A stretch of 64,000 nucleotides of DNA, from positions 248,001 to 312,000 of the forward strand of contig NZ_FWWU01000004.1 in the NCBI RefSeq assembly GCF_900176165.1. The letters run 5' to 3'. Made by a program: the position numbers and the translations under genes. The notes beneath the pieces are model-generated. The model was not told the DNA's origin and made no database searches. It saw nothing but the letters and a program-made list of their open reading frames with translations. Each line of letters begins with the position of its first letter. The stretch's first letter is position 1. Shown one piece after another: positions 40,265-50,015 of this stretch. Source of the DNA: Deinococcus hopiensis KR-140. Its GTDB lineage: Bacteria; Deinococcota; Deinococci; Deinococcales; Deinococcaceae.

Positions 40265-41457
40265 GTTAAGCCTCCATTCTTTCGGAATTTTCCCTCAAGT
40301 TGACTCACCACAGCCTCAAGGGCAAAGGATTCCTCTATCCGCCTCTGTCCCGCTTCACCAAGCGCTCTTCGCCAATCTGCATCCTCCGTAAGGGCCTGGA
40401 TGGCTTGGGCCAACGCTGCCACATCGGCAGGAGGAACCATTAGGCCAGCGCCGCCCTCCAAAAGCTCAGGGATGCCGCCCGTAGACGTAGAAATCACTGG
40501 GATGGCGTGGGCCATCGCCTCCATCAGAGAGACCGGAATGCCTTCATGTAGCCCGTTTCCGAGATCGAGACTGGGTAAGACCACGAGGTCCACCTCGCCC
40601 TGCCTGTACAGCCCGATCAGCTGCTCATGGGGCAATTGCCCGAGGAATTTGACGCTCTCTTCTAGCCCCAGCTCCACGACTTCCTGCTCAAGCGCCTCTC
40701 TCAGTTCCCCGTTTCCCGCCAGCCACAACTCTACGTTTCCCTCTATGTGGGACACTGCTTGAAGGAGGTACGCGTGACCCTTTACTGGTACAAGGTTGGC
40801 GGGGCAAATAATAATTGTTCTTCCTCTATTTTCGTGAACCGCAGTCTTCTCCCTGGAGAGAGGAATACCCATATGAATAATGGTAGCATTCGCTTTACCT
40901 GGCATGCCTCTTTTTATCGCCATATCCAGACCACTTCTCGATATAAAACGTATAAATCTAGCTCTCTCCGACTTCCTGTGAAGTAGATTGTTTTCGGCGA
41001 TGTCCCATCGGTGTGCCGTCAAACTCCAAGGAACACCAGAAATATGGCTTGCCAGCATTGCTAGAGTTGCACTCGTAGAGGCCCAGTGGGCATGTATATG
41101 AGCTATGTTTTCTTCTTTGATTCGCTCTGCTAGCCAGAAAGCTTTGGGAACGACTGACAAGTTTTTCAGAAGTCTTTCAGGCCGTGAAGGTAAAATTAAA
41201 CTTAAAGCCTGTAAGGAAATATTTGGTTGGCGCAAAAAGGCCATAATGAAAACAACCAACATATTAAAAGAGATGAGCCCTGGTTTCGACCAATACGCTT
41301 CATATTGCTGGGCAGTAGCATGAACGACAGGACCTCGCGCCCTCGTTGGAAGAAGGTGAACCCCATGTCCCCTCTTCGTCAACTCTTGTATCTCCGGAAT
41401 AATAAATGCTTCTCCAGGGCCATAGGGAAGAGAGGCGGAAATGTAAAGAAGGTTCAA
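40261..41457 (-). CDS. Glycosyltransferase family 4
   Basis: A 398-residue GT-B enzyme: ISASLPYGPGEAFI at the N-terminus, AHWASTSATLAML, then HEGIPVSLMEAMAHAIPVIS and TGGIPELLEGGAGLMVPP in the donor domain. The 5' half is AT-rich, and the change of composition inside the gene marks the edge of the AT-rich core of the cluster. Confidence 0.9.
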   Translation of the reverse strand: MNLLYISASLPYGPGEAFIIPEIQELTKRGHGVHLLPTRARGPVVHATAQQYEAYWSKPGLISFNMLVVFIMAFLRQPNISLQALSLILPSRPERLLKNLSVVPKAFWLAERIKEENIAHIHAHWASTSATLAMLASHISGVPWSLTAHRWDIAENNLLHRKSERARFIRFISRSGLDMAIKRGMPGKANATIIHMGIPLSREKTAVHENRGRTIIICPANLVPVKGHAYLLQAVSHIEGNVELWLAGNGELREALEQEVVELGLEESVKFLGQLPHEQLIGLYRQGEVDLVVLPSLDLGNGLHEGIPVSLMEAMAHAIPVISTSTGGIPELLEGGAGLMVPPADVAALAQAIQALTEDADWRRALGEAGQRRIEESFALEAVVSQLEGKFRKNGGLT

Positions 41458-42428
41458 CTGACCACTTCCTTTGTCGGCTTAGAAATCTTTTGCCCTATTT
41501 TTATAATTACAGATAAAGCTTTATCAATAGGATTAGAAAGCTGCCTCTCAAATTCCTTACGCACCACAGAAAAGGCAGCGCTGTGATCTAAAAAGGTTAT
41601 TTCTAGTGCTTTTAATTGTGCAATATGCAGTTCGTGGTAGAAAGGACTTGAAATATTGTGAGATAGATCATAATAAGACCAGAATCCCGAATTGTAATCT
41701 TTTAAAGAATTAACAAGGGTTTTTAGCGTTATCTGCAGTCTCTCATCTACCATTTTATCTTTTCCAACAAGTAAAAGGTCATAAAGACCGAAGATGGCGA
41801 ATACCCACCCGTTGAAGACTGCCTTTGCTTCTTTTGCTGGCAACTCTTCGAGGATGATTTTTCCATTCACTTCTCTGGAAACCCCTCCTTGAGATACATC
41901 CTTCAATAAGGGCTGCAAAGCGCGCCTAGCCGCTACCATAAATTTTTCCTCTCCTGTAAGGCTGTAAGCGCGAACCAGGAGGGATATGCCTTCCCCCTGC
42001 GTCATAGCTGAATAGGGGGAAGCTGAAGGAAGGTTGACGAGGGACCACACCGACCAACCGCCTTCGGTGTCCTGCTGACTCACCGCCCACTCGGCCACTT
42101 TAAGAAAATCTGTCCTGTGGCCCATCCTTGACACCTCTTCTATCTCTGCATTTAACGAACAGTCCCAATGACCTAGAGCTTTTTGAAAAAGAGTGGTTGG
42201 AAAAAGAACCTCGCGTCCACCCACACGGACCAAAGGAAATCCGTTTTTATCAGTCTTACCCAACCATATTGTTTTAGCTGTCATATCATTGAAATAGCCC
42301 AACAACTTGCCTGGCTCAAACTGCTTTCCCAATCCTTGAGGCATATGCCAATAGCTTTTGCCTAATGCGATACTCACCCACCTGGAGATCAGCTTATATA
42401 AGGAACTAACTCTGTACAATTTTTTCAT
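41454..42428 (-). CDS. D-glucuronyl C5-epimerase C-terminal-domain-like protein
   Basis: The 324-residue protein has an alpha/alpha-barrel look with conserved features of the glucuronyl C5-epimerase C-terminal family: GGWSVWSLVN, a SAMTQGEGISLLVRAY block, KAVFNGWVFAIFGLYD and YNSGFWSYYDL with the active Tyr, then SPFYHELHIAQLKALE. Such enzymes flip uronates at C5 in the finished polymer (glucuronate to iduronate) or relatives of it. It is unusual for a polysaccharide locus in this kind of organism. No signal peptide is visible, so it may act on lipid-linked or nucleotide-linked sugar in the cytoplasm. Overlaps both neighbours. Confidence 0.72.
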   Translation of the reverse strand: MKKLYRVSSLYKLISRWVSIALGKSYWHMPQGLGKQFEPGKLLGYFNDMTAKTIWLGKTDKNGFPLVRVGGREVLFPTTLFQKALGHWDCSLNAEIEEVSRMGHRTDFLKVAEWAVSQQDTEGGWSVWSLVNLPSASPYSAMTQGEGISLLVRAYSLTGEEKFMVAARRALQPLLKDVSQGGVSREVNGKIILEELPAKEAKAVFNGWVFAIFGLYDLLLVGKDKMVDERLQITLKTLVNSLKDYNSGFWSYYDLSHNISSPFYHELHIAQLKALEITFLDHSAAFSVVRKEFERQLSNPIDKALSVIIKIGQKISKPTKEVVS

Positions 42429-43536
42429 AGAGCGAGATATACCTTTCTGCCATCACTTCTGCGCTGAATTGCTGAGCATATGCTTTCGCGCGGCGACCTG
42501 TTACCCTTCGAAATTCATTATCCTGGGCCAGCGTAAGCATCGCTTCTGTCAACTCCCTAGGCTGCTGAGGAGAAACCAATAAGCCGGTTTCTCCAGTACT
42601 AATGATTTCTGGTATTCCCCCGACAGCAGTGGCAATGACGGAACGTCCAGCAGCCATAGCCTCCATAACTGAAAGCGGATTTCCCTCCCAATCGGACGAC
42701 ATCACAAAAACATCTGATCCTGCCAAGACTTCAGGTATGTCGCTTCGAAGACCCAATAGCTTCACATGTGCCTGCAAATTTAATTCTTCCACCTTATTGT
42801 ATATTTCACTCCGCAACTCTCCCTCGCCCACAATCAGTAGAAGGCAGTTGTTCAATCGATCAACGACCTTGCGGAATGCGTCTAAAAGCATGTTGTGATT
42901 CTTTTGCCTTGTTAGTCTCCCCACACAGACAAACACGGTATCCTCTGCCGGGATTCCCTCACGTTCTCTCCATTCATCTCTTATGTCATTGTCATGATCA
43001 AAAGGCCTTAGGTTTATTCCATTAGGGATTAACGGGATTCTGCTTTCTTCCAGGCCATACACTTCTCTCAAACTCTCTCTAATACGCTCGGCTATAGCCA
43101 CCGGCGTAACCCCACGCTTAAAGGCCAAATTGTGCACCCTCTGGTCCAGCTTTCCCACCTCTCTAGAAGCCAGATTATGAACTGTATGCACCACCTGCTT
43201 TGGTCTTGTAAAGATGTATGGCGTCAAATATTTTATGCAGTATCTATGACTATGCAATACTACTGGCTTAAAGTCCTTTATTTCATCGCTTATATGACGC
43301 ACAACTCCTATATCAAGTCCCATTTTCTTATCTAAATATCTGATATCAATATTGTTTTCCTGAATATATTGGCTGTTCGCATTTTCCTCTCTAGCGAATA
43401 GACTAGTGATACGAACATCAACTCCTCGACTTTTTAGCTCAGCGGAGAGCTGAATAACCATTTTCTCTGCTCCACCCAATCCCAAATTTGGTATTATTTG
43501 CATTACTCTCAAGCATTCACCTGCTCTTTCCAACAT
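42406..43536 (-). CDS. Glycosyltransferase family 4
   Basis: A 376-residue GT4: MQIIPNLGLGGAEKMV, RIPLIPNGINLRPF, then VMSSDWEGNPLSVMEAMAAG and TAVGGIPEII. Overlaps the C5-epimerase-like gene by 23 bases and the Wzy gene by 20. If the true start is the ATG in front of MQIIPNL it begins about 11 residues later. Confidence 0.9.
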   Translation of the reverse strand: MLERAGECLRVMQIIPNLGLGGAEKMVIQLSAELKSRGVDVRITSLFAREENANSQYIQENNIDIRYLDKKMGLDIGVVRHISDEIKDFKPVVLHSHRYCIKYLTPYIFTRPKQVVHTVHNLASREVGKLDQRVHNLAFKRGVTPVAIAERIRESLREVYGLEESRIPLIPNGINLRPFDHDNDIRDEWREREGIPAEDTVFVCVGRLTRQKNHNMLLDAFRKVVDRLNNCLLLIVGEGELRSEIYNKVEELNLQAHVKLLGLRSDIPEVLAGSDVFVMSSDWEGNPLSVMEAMAAGRSVIATAVGGIPEIISTGETGLLVSPQQPRELTEAMLTLAQDNEFRRVTGRRAKAYAQQFSAEVMAERYISLYEKIVQS

Positions 43537-44902
43537 CTACGATGTTACGCCTTGATTTAAGAGTAGGACTCCCAATCGCTATCACTAGCAAAGGCATCCA
43601 GATATAGAAACTGTCTCTTAGAAAATTTACAGGGTCAGCATACATAATTCCAACACTGATAAAGTATATAATAATCATATACTTTACGGCACTTACAATC
43701 GGATTGTTATGCTCGCTAAATACTGAATTTATCGATTTCATTGCGAAACCAAAAATGAGGGATGTAATTACAACTCCAATCACACCCATATTGTAGTATC
43801 CCAGCGTCACTATATCAACCGGAATCTCACCACTACTATAGGTTCCAAGGAAAGCTACCGTGTTTATTTTTGCTACCGATTCCTGCAACTCCGGGACGAA
43901 CCCAAAGACAAAAGCAGATATAGGTAATCCAAAAACATATATAGGAGCTAGAGCATAGTCAATAAAAAAACGCCATAGTATATTTACACTATGAGTAGTC
44001 AATTCCAGAGACATCACTGGAAAACCAAACTCAGAAGCAGCGTCAGCTATTTTGGAAAAGTACGTAACATTATCGTTTGAAGTCTGTACTCCAAATAGCG
44101 ATTTCCCGCTTGTCAGAATTAAATAGCCTAGTGCGAATCCAAGTATTGCAAAAATTAGTCTAGTTTGCCACCTAACTCTTCTGGTTAGAATTATAAATAT
44201 AAGCACTATAAAATTAAATAAGTGAAGCCTTCCGGCCTTTAACCATAATATTAAGAGTGTAATCCCTATAGATATCAGCATTGAAATAAAGAGGCCAGTT
44301 TTTATATTATCGCTTGTCTTATAAGACCTAACCTCAGAGTAGATAGCAGAAATAACGGCAGAGGCAAATATGCTGCAAGTCGCATAACTTAAAAATGTCC
44401 AACTTGCATCGTTTACCCCTACTATACTCTCACCATTCCTGAGTCTTCCTGCGTTCTGCAATAGAACATATAGCGAAGCTCCCCGTTGGGAAGTATAGAG
44501 TTTTAGAAAGTATAGGGAGGCTAATTGCGTAATGAACGCAAATACGAACCAAGATCGCAGAGAAATTCGAGAGTACGTTTTATTTATACCTCGAATGACA
44601 CCACTCCCGCTCACGTTAGGACCGTATACATAACTTAATGATATACAAATATAACTAAGTATCACCAGGAAAGAAGAATATGGCGAAATGCCACGATCGT
44701 ATTCCACGACATTAAACCAGTAGAAACGAGGGCCTATATCTTTATACAAAAAAAGTAGTAATACTGGTATAACCCCATATATAACAACATATACCAATGC
44801 CGTCCACCATATAGGTTTTGGGTCAACAACATTTTGACGACTTAAGTATCCAAACAGTAATGCACACAGCAAAATCATCACTGATACAACAATACCCATC
44901 AT
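43517..44902 (-). CDS. O-antigen polymerase-like membrane protein (Wzy)
   Basis: The 461-residue protein has about 12 membrane segments and charged outer loops, with strong AT-rich codon bias. It lacks a strongly conserved motif, as usual for Wzy, but its place between GT genes and Wzx and its topology support the call. It would polymerise lipid-linked repeat units at the outer face of the membrane. Confidence 0.75.
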   Translation of the reverse strand: MMGIVVSVMILLCALLFGYLSRQNVVDPKPIWWTALVYVVIYGVIPVLLLFLYKDIGPRFYWFNVVEYDRGISPYSSFLVILSYICISLSYVYGPNVSGSGVIRGINKTYSRISLRSWFVFAFITQLASLYFLKLYTSQRGASLYVLLQNAGRLRNGESIVGVNDASWTFLSYATCSIFASAVISAIYSEVRSYKTSDNIKTGLFISMLISIGITLLILWLKAGRLHLFNFIVLIFIILTRRVRWQTRLIFAILGFALGYLILTSGKSLFGVQTSNDNVTYFSKIADAASEFGFPVMSLELTTHSVNILWRFFIDYALAPIYVFGLPISAFVFGFVPELQESVAKINTVAFLGTYSSGEIPVDIVTLGYYNMGVIGVVITSLIFGFAMKSINSVFSEHNNPIVSAVKYMIIIYFISVGIMYADPVNFLRDSFYIWMPLLVIAIGSPTLKSRRNIVDVGKSR

Positions 44903-46074
44903 AATTCTTTTGCAAGCCTTATGTGTCTAGCAGCAAAACTTTTAAGACTGTACTTCGAGTTATACAACCCCCTCACTTTAGACTCATCTATCAACAAAGT
45001 GTCATTAACGATCAAATCTATAATAGCCTCTGCAATCTTTCCAGCATCTATGTTTGTAACGATTACGGGCTCTCCCAAAAAACTCTTATTGCCACCAGCG
45101 TTACTCATAATAATCTTCTTACCCAGTGACATGGCCTCTAGTATTATCAAGTCAAAATAACTGAACCTGTTAGGAACAATGACGACATCCACTGCATTAA
45201 CGTAGTCCGCGAGCTCGGAGCCGGCATATCCTAGATCTATAAAATTTGGCGGAACTTTAAGATCTGACTGGGGACCACTTCCTGCGGTAACAAATTTTAT
45301 ATTTCTGTAGCCCTGTTTATATATTAAACTCGCAACTTCCAGATATATATCGTAGCCCTTATGGCTGTGCCTTCTACCGAAAAATCCGACAAATAAAGTT
45401 TGCGGTTCGGAGCTCCAGGATGCCCTAACGTCTTCTCTCGACTTTACAGGCTCTAATCGTCTTGCTCCAGAAGGAAGTTCGTATATTTTGGTATGCTTAT
45501 GCCAATCCTTCTGTTTAGGAAAATAAGCCTCAAGGGCAAATTGAGTAGGGGTTAGGAGTCCATCGCTTTTTTTTAATACAGAAAGCTCTATCCTTTGAAG
45601 ATATTTGTATAATAAAGACCATAATATGGAGGCCCCGAAATAACTCTCCCAATTTTCCAAAAACTCCGTTGATAAATCTGTCGGTGAATGTGGCATAATT
45701 ATAATTTTTTGACCACTCACCTTGTGCTTGGACATATACTCATATGCTAATCTAAAGTCGTGAAAGACTACAGTGCTACTAGTTTTCATCCTAGTAATCT
45801 GATCACTACTAAAGCCAAAATGAGAAAAAGCACTTTTTAAGCTCTTAATGGTCTGTCTAAGGATTATTAAAAACTGTATCAGCTTAGGTAGCTTTTTAAG
45901 TAAGATGAAGTTTTTAGATGGGCCTGAATTTTTGTTAACAGAAATTACTGGATAAAGAATTGCTATAACTTTATCGTCTTGTTGCTGCTCAAGGAGGGCA
46001 TTATGCAAATTCATTCCGTACCCGGCCGGCCCCCCTCCTGCTTTCAAAGCCGGAAAAACATGTAATACTCCCAT
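44899..46074 (-). CDS. Glycosyltransferase family 4
   Basis: A 391-residue GT-B protein beginning HVFPALKAGGGPAGYGMNLH with donor-domain motifs FGFFGRRHSHKGYDIYLEV-like (FVGFFGRRHSHKGYD) and FDLIILEAMSLGKKIIMS. Codon use is markedly AT-rich, like the Wzy and Wzx genes at its sides, which points to recent joint transfer. Confidence 0.85.
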   Translation of the reverse strand: MGVLHVFPALKAGGGPAGYGMNLHNALLEQQQDDKVIAILYPVISVNKNSGPSKNFILLKKLPKLIQFLIILRQTIKSLKSAFSHFGFSSDQITRMKTSSTVVFHDFRLAYEYMSKHKVSGQKIIIMPHSPTDLSTEFLENWESYFGASILWSLLYKYLQRIELSVLKKSDGLLTPTQFALEAYFPKQKDWHKHTKIYELPSGARRLEPVKSREDVRASWSSEPQTLFVGFFGRRHSHKGYDIYLEVASLIYKQGYRNIKFVTAGSGPQSDLKVPPNFIDLGYAGSELADYVNAVDVVIVPNRFSYFDLIILEAMSLGKKIIMSNAGGNKSFLGEPVIVTNIDAGKIAEAIIDLIVNDTLLIDESKVRGLYNSKYSLKSFAARHIRLAKEL

Positions 46075-46108
46075 AACTCCCCCTAACTCAAAATTTGGTG
46101 TTGTTTTT

Positions 46109-47362
46109 CTAAATCTCCGCGCGCTTCTTTGAGGTGTTCGTGTCTAATGATATAGCTAGAATCATCATAATCAAAACTAGAGCCTCAGACAACAGAATGC
46201 TCCAAATTATTCCATACAACTCATATTGGGGCACCATTATAACTATGCCAAGTACATTAACTATTCCTGCTACTAAAATAATGTAATTAAAAGACTTATC
46301 CATTCCTCTTGGCACCATCCACTGCATCCCCAGGGCATTATTTACAGCTATTACAGGAATAACAAAAGAATATACTTTTAAGAAGGGAGCTAGGCTTGTA
46401 TACTTATCTCCCAAAATAATAAGAATTATCTTTTCTGAGAAAGTGAATATTACCGCAGCAAACAAGAGGCTTAAAACGACCGTTACAAACAGAAAGATTT
46501 GGTGTACTCTATTAGCTTGATTTCTGTTACTATCAATTAGGCTGACTATCTTCGGGAAGATCACTTGATTTATGGGAGACAGAAGACTAAGTGCAGACTT
46601 ACATATTTTATCTATCGAAGAGAAACCACCAACTATGCCTACCGGCGCTACTAGTCCCAAAAAGAATGAATTTCCATAAGTATACAGGCTTACTATAATT
46701 CTATAAGTAAGCATAGAAATACTCCTGCGAGCGGTAGAAAGCACATCACCGAGACCAGCAAATTTAAATTTTACCTTCTTAAATATGAAGAAATGCAGTA
46801 TAGCATCTGAGGCAAGAAGAGCTAACGACTGATACGAAATTGCTTTATAACCATAGCCACCTTTACCAACAAGAATTAATACCAACATCGCACCCAAAAG
46901 CCTGAATATCGTCTCGGATAAGGAAAATATTCTCATCGACTGGGTTGATTGAAAGTACCAGAATGGACTCATTCCTGTCGCCACAGCATATAACCAAACC
47001 GAAATAGCATAAATACTCAAGCTATGGGGAACAACCCCAAAATCTTCAAATATAATAATCAGTATTCCAACCAACACGGAGGCTATTAGTTTTATAATAA
47101 CAACAGATGTAATAAAATGTGATCGCTTCTCCTCGTTCTCCAATTTAGAAAGCTCTCTAGAAGCAGATATATTAGTGCCGAACTCAATCAAAAAAGATAA
47201 TAAAAGACCTAGGGAGGTAAAAAACATATACCTTCCGAATTCGTCTATCGAAAGATTCCGCGAAAGGTGAGGAATAACAATCAATGGTGTAATTGTCGAA
47301 AACAACTGCAATAAAAATGTATATGCAACATTTGATACTAGAACCTTATTTACCTTGATCAT
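46109..47362 (-). CDS. Polysaccharide flippase (Wzx, MATE/MOP family)
   Basis: The 417-residue protein has about 12 membrane segments; the early TPLIVIPHLSRNLSIDEFGR is typical of Wzx flippases. It should move lipid-linked repeat units across the membrane for Wzy. AT-rich; separated from wbpE-like by only four bases. Confidence 0.87.
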   Translation of the reverse strand: MIKVNKVLVSNVAYTFLLQLFSTITPLIVIPHLSRNLSIDEFGRYMFFTSLGLLLSFLIEFGTNISASRELSKLENEEKRSHFITSVVIIKLIASVLVGILIIIFEDFGVVPHSLSIYAISVWLYAVATGMSPFWYFQSTQSMRIFSLSETIFRLLGAMLVLILVGKGGYGYKAISYQSLALLASDAILHFFIFKKVKFKFAGLGDVLSTARRSISMLTYRIIVSLYTYGNSFFLGLVAPVGIVGGFSSIDKICKSALSLLSPINQVIFPKIVSLIDSNRNQANRVHQIFLFVTVVLSLLFAAVIFTFSEKIILIILGDKYTSLAPFLKVYSFVIPVIAVNNALGMQWMVPRGMDKSFNYIILVAGIVNVLGIVIMVPQYELYGIIWSILLSEALVLIMMILAISLDTNTSKKRAEI

Positions 47363-47366
47363 ATTT

Positions 47367-48473
47367 CTAAATACGAGAAAGTATATCTGATATGGCTACT
47401 ATCTGGCTTCTATGCAGATTTGACGATATAGGAAGACTAATAACAGAACGACTTACACTCTCACTATCTATAAAAGAGCTTTGATTATCCTCATATATAG
47501 GCAACTTATGCTGTGGAACTGGATAATACACCATCGTCCCAATCCCCTCATTCGCCAATTTCCCCTGCGCTTCATCGCGGTCGGCTTGGGTCAGGCGAAT
47601 GGTGTACTGGTGAAAGACGTGCCCCTCGGTGATCTCTGGCGTTACCACACCAGGCACGTCCGCCAGCAGCTCGTTGTAGGTCGCCGCCACCTGTCGCCGC
47701 CCCTCGTTCCAACGGTCCACATGCGGCAACTTGACGCGTAAGATGGCCGCCTGAATCGTGTCCAGACGACTGTTGTAGCCCAGAATCTCGTTGTGGTACT
47801 TCTTGCGTGAGCCGTGCGCCCGCAGCATCCGCGCCACCTCGGCAACCCCGTCGTCGTCGGTGGTCAGCAAGCCACCGTCGCCAAAGGCTCCCAGGTTCTT
47901 GCTGGGGAAAAAGGAGTAGGCCCCAACATGACCGATGGTCCCCGTCTGCTTGCCCTTGTAGCGCGCACCGAAAGACTGGGCACAGTCCTCGATCACGAGT
48001 AGGTTGTGTTCACGTGCAATGGCCATAATCTCGTCCATCTCACACGGATTACCGTACAAGTGAACGGGCATGATGGCTTTAGTACGCGGAGTGATGGCCT
48101 CACGGATACGCGCGGGATCAATGTTGTAGCTGCGCGTATCAATGTCGGCAAAGACCGGCGTGGCTCCCACACTGCTGATGCTCTCGGCAGTGGCGAAGAA
48201 GGTAAAGGGCGTGGTGATGACTTCATCGCCGGGACCGATGCCTAGGGCGCGGAGCCCAATAATAAGGGCGTCGGTGCCCGAGTTAACACCGACAGCGTGC
48301 CTAACGCCCAGGTACGCGGCCACTTCTTCCTCGAAAGCGGTCACATCGGGGCCCATGATGAAGTGACCCGAGCGTAGTACCCGTTGAATGGCGGCATTCA
48401 GTTCATCCCACAACTCGTCGATTTCGGGCGAGAGGTCCAAGATGGGAATCTGGACCCGTTCGGTACTCGTCAT
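47367..48473 (-). CDS. wbpE: UDP-2-acetamido-3-keto-glucuronate aminotransferase (WbpE-like)
   Basis: A 368-residue DegT-family aminotransferase with the PLP lysine in YSFFPSKNLGAFGDGG and the phosphate-binding NSGTDALIIGLRALG. Together with wbpB and wbpD this fits the step that puts the 3-amino group on UDP-GlcNAcA. Its last 100 bases are AT-rich, so the transfer boundary may lie in its 3' end. Confidence 0.88.
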   Translation of the reverse strand: MTSTERVQIPILDLSPEIDELWDELNAAIQRVLRSGHFIMGPDVTAFEEEVAAYLGVRHAVGVNSGTDALIIGLRALGIGPGDEVITTPFTFFATAESISSVGATPVFADIDTRSYNIDPARIREAITPRTKAIMPVHLYGNPCEMDEIMAIAREHNLLVIEDCAQSFGARYKGKQTGTIGHVGAYSFFPSKNLGAFGDGGLLTTDDDGVAEVARMLRAHGSRKKYHNEILGYNSRLDTIQAAILRVKLPHVDRWNEGRRQVAATYNELLADVPGVVTPEITEGHVFHQYTIRLTQADRDEAQGKLANEGIGTMVYYPVPQHKLPIYEDNQSSFIDSESVSRSVISLPISSNLHRSQIVAISDILSRI

Positions 48474-49060
48474 GCAAGCCTCCTGATCTCGGTGTCGCTC
48501 ACCCTCTGGTAGGTGTGGCCGATGCTGTCGGTGACGGTATCGCCCGCCGAAAAATCCAAGCGGTCGCCGCTGGCGCTCATGTACCCGACGGGGCGTGCGG
48601 GAACCCCCGCCACAATGGTATAGGCGGGCACATCACTGGTGACCACTGCCCCTGCCGCCACGAATGCGCATTCGTGCAGGGTCACGCCCGTGACGATGGT
48701 GGCGTTCGCGCCGATACTGGCCCCGCGCTTGACGATGGTGAGCGTGTAGTCACCGCTCGTGTTGCGGGGAAACTCGCTGCGGGGTGTGCGGACGTTAGTA
48801 AAGACCATGCTGGGGCCGCAGAACACGTAGTCCTCCAGCACCACCCCCTCGTACACACTGACGTTGTTCTGAATCTTCACGCCATTGCCTATGGTCACGT
48901 TGCTGGCGACGAAGACGTTCTGCCCCAACGAACAGTGCTCGCCGATCACGGCCCTCGGCATGACGTGGCTGTAGTGCCAGATTTTGGTCCCCGCTCCAAT
49001 CTGCGCACCCTCGTCCACGTAGGCGCTCTCGTGCTTCCACCACTCCGCTCGGCCCGTCAC
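48470..49060 (-). CDS. wbpD: UDP-3-amino-GlcNAcA N-acetyltransferase (WbpD-like)
   Basis: A 196-residue left-handed beta-helix acetyltransferase: HESAYVDEGAQIGAGTKIWH, ATIVTGVTLHECAFVAAGAV, then PAYTIVAGVPARPVGYMSA. It matches WbpD/WlbB, which acetylates the 3-amino group to UDP-2,3-diacetamido-2,3-dideoxy-glucuronate. Confidence 0.9.
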   Translation of the reverse strand: MTGRAEWWKHESAYVDEGAQIGAGTKIWHYSHVMPRAVIGEHCSLGQNVFVASNVTIGNGVKIQNNVSVYEGVVLEDYVFCGPSMVFTNVRTPRSEFPRNTSGDYTLTIVKRGASIGANATIVTGVTLHECAFVAAGAVVTSDVPAYTIVAGVPARPVGYMSASGDRLDFSAGDTVTDSIGHTYQRVSDTEIRRLA

Positions 49061-49061
49061 C

Positions 49062-50015
49062 TCAGCGCCTCAGGAAGCGATGACCGGTATCCGCCGTGGG
49101 CGTGGTCAGGGCTGCTTTCCGAATCTGGGCTACAGTGGCGATTGCCTCGAAGGTGTCGTCCAGGGTGAAGCCCTGCCCAGCCAAGGTGCGGCGGTAGACC
49201 TCAGTGTGGAGGTCCGTAAAGCCCTCGCTGAACTCAACCTCCTGCCCATCGATGGTGATGGAGCGGTAGGTGCGCTGACCTTTGGCACTCAGCGCCTCCG
49301 GGATATAACTGGGATCAATAGACAGGAACCACCGGACGCGAGCGCGGTCGAGTTCGAGGTATCCAGCGCAGACCGTCTCAGTCCGCTCGTGGACTTCCAC
49401 ATGCTCAATGTGACCGAACATCCACGACAGCATGTCGTAAAAATGCACACCGATATTGGTAGCAAGACCGCCGCTCTGCTCCTCACGGCCCTTCCAACTG
49501 CGGAGATACCAGGTACCCCGGCTGGTGATATATGAGAGGTCCACATCACGCTTGCCACCCGCCGAACCGTCCAGTTCGGCCTTCAGCCTCTCCAGCGCGG
49601 CGTGGGCACGCAGTTGCAGGATGGTCCAGACGCGCTGGCCCGTCTCAGCCTCTACTTCCTTGAGGGCCGTGATGTCTTCTGGGTTTAACACGATGGGCTT
49701 CTCACACAGTGCATCGCCGCCCGCCCGCAGGGCCATTCGGATATGGGCGTCGTGCAGGTAGTTGGGGCTACAGATACTCACGTAGTTCACGCCCTGTCCC
49801 CGCCGCCGCGCGTCGTGCAGGTAGCGTTCGTAGATCTCGGGCTGTGTAAAAAACTCGGCCTGTGGAAAGTATGAGTCGAGGATGCCTACCGAGTCGAAGG
49901 GGTCCAGCGCCGCGACGAGCGTGTTCCCACTATCCTTGATGGCCTTGAGGTGACGAGGGGCGATATAGCCAGACGCGCCCGTCAGGCCGAAGCGCTTTTG
50001 TTCGGAAGCGGTCAC
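49062..50015 (-). CDS. wbpB: UDP-GlcNAcA 3-dehydrogenase (WbpB/WlbA-like)
   Basis: A 317-residue Gfo/Idh/MocA oxidoreductase: GASGYIAPRHLKAIKDSGN, SICSPNYLHDAHIRMALRAG and CEKPIVLNPED. It oxidises C3 of UDP-GlcNAc-uronate with NAD, supplying the WbpE substrate. Overlaps wbpA by four bases. Confidence 0.9.
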   Translation of the reverse strand: MTASEQKRFGLTGASGYIAPRHLKAIKDSGNTLVAALDPFDSVGILDSYFPQAEFFTQPEIYERYLHDARRRGQGVNYVSICSPNYLHDAHIRMALRAGGDALCEKPIVLNPEDITALKEVEAETGQRVWTILQLRAHAALERLKAELDGSAGGKRDVDLSYITSRGTWYLRSWKGREEQSGGLATNIGVHFYDMLSWMFGHIEHVEVHERTETVCAGYLELDRARVRWFLSIDPSYIPEALSAKGQRTYRSITIDGQEVEFSEGFTDLHTEVYRRTLAGQGFTLDDTFEAIATVAQIRKAALTTPTADTGHRFLRR

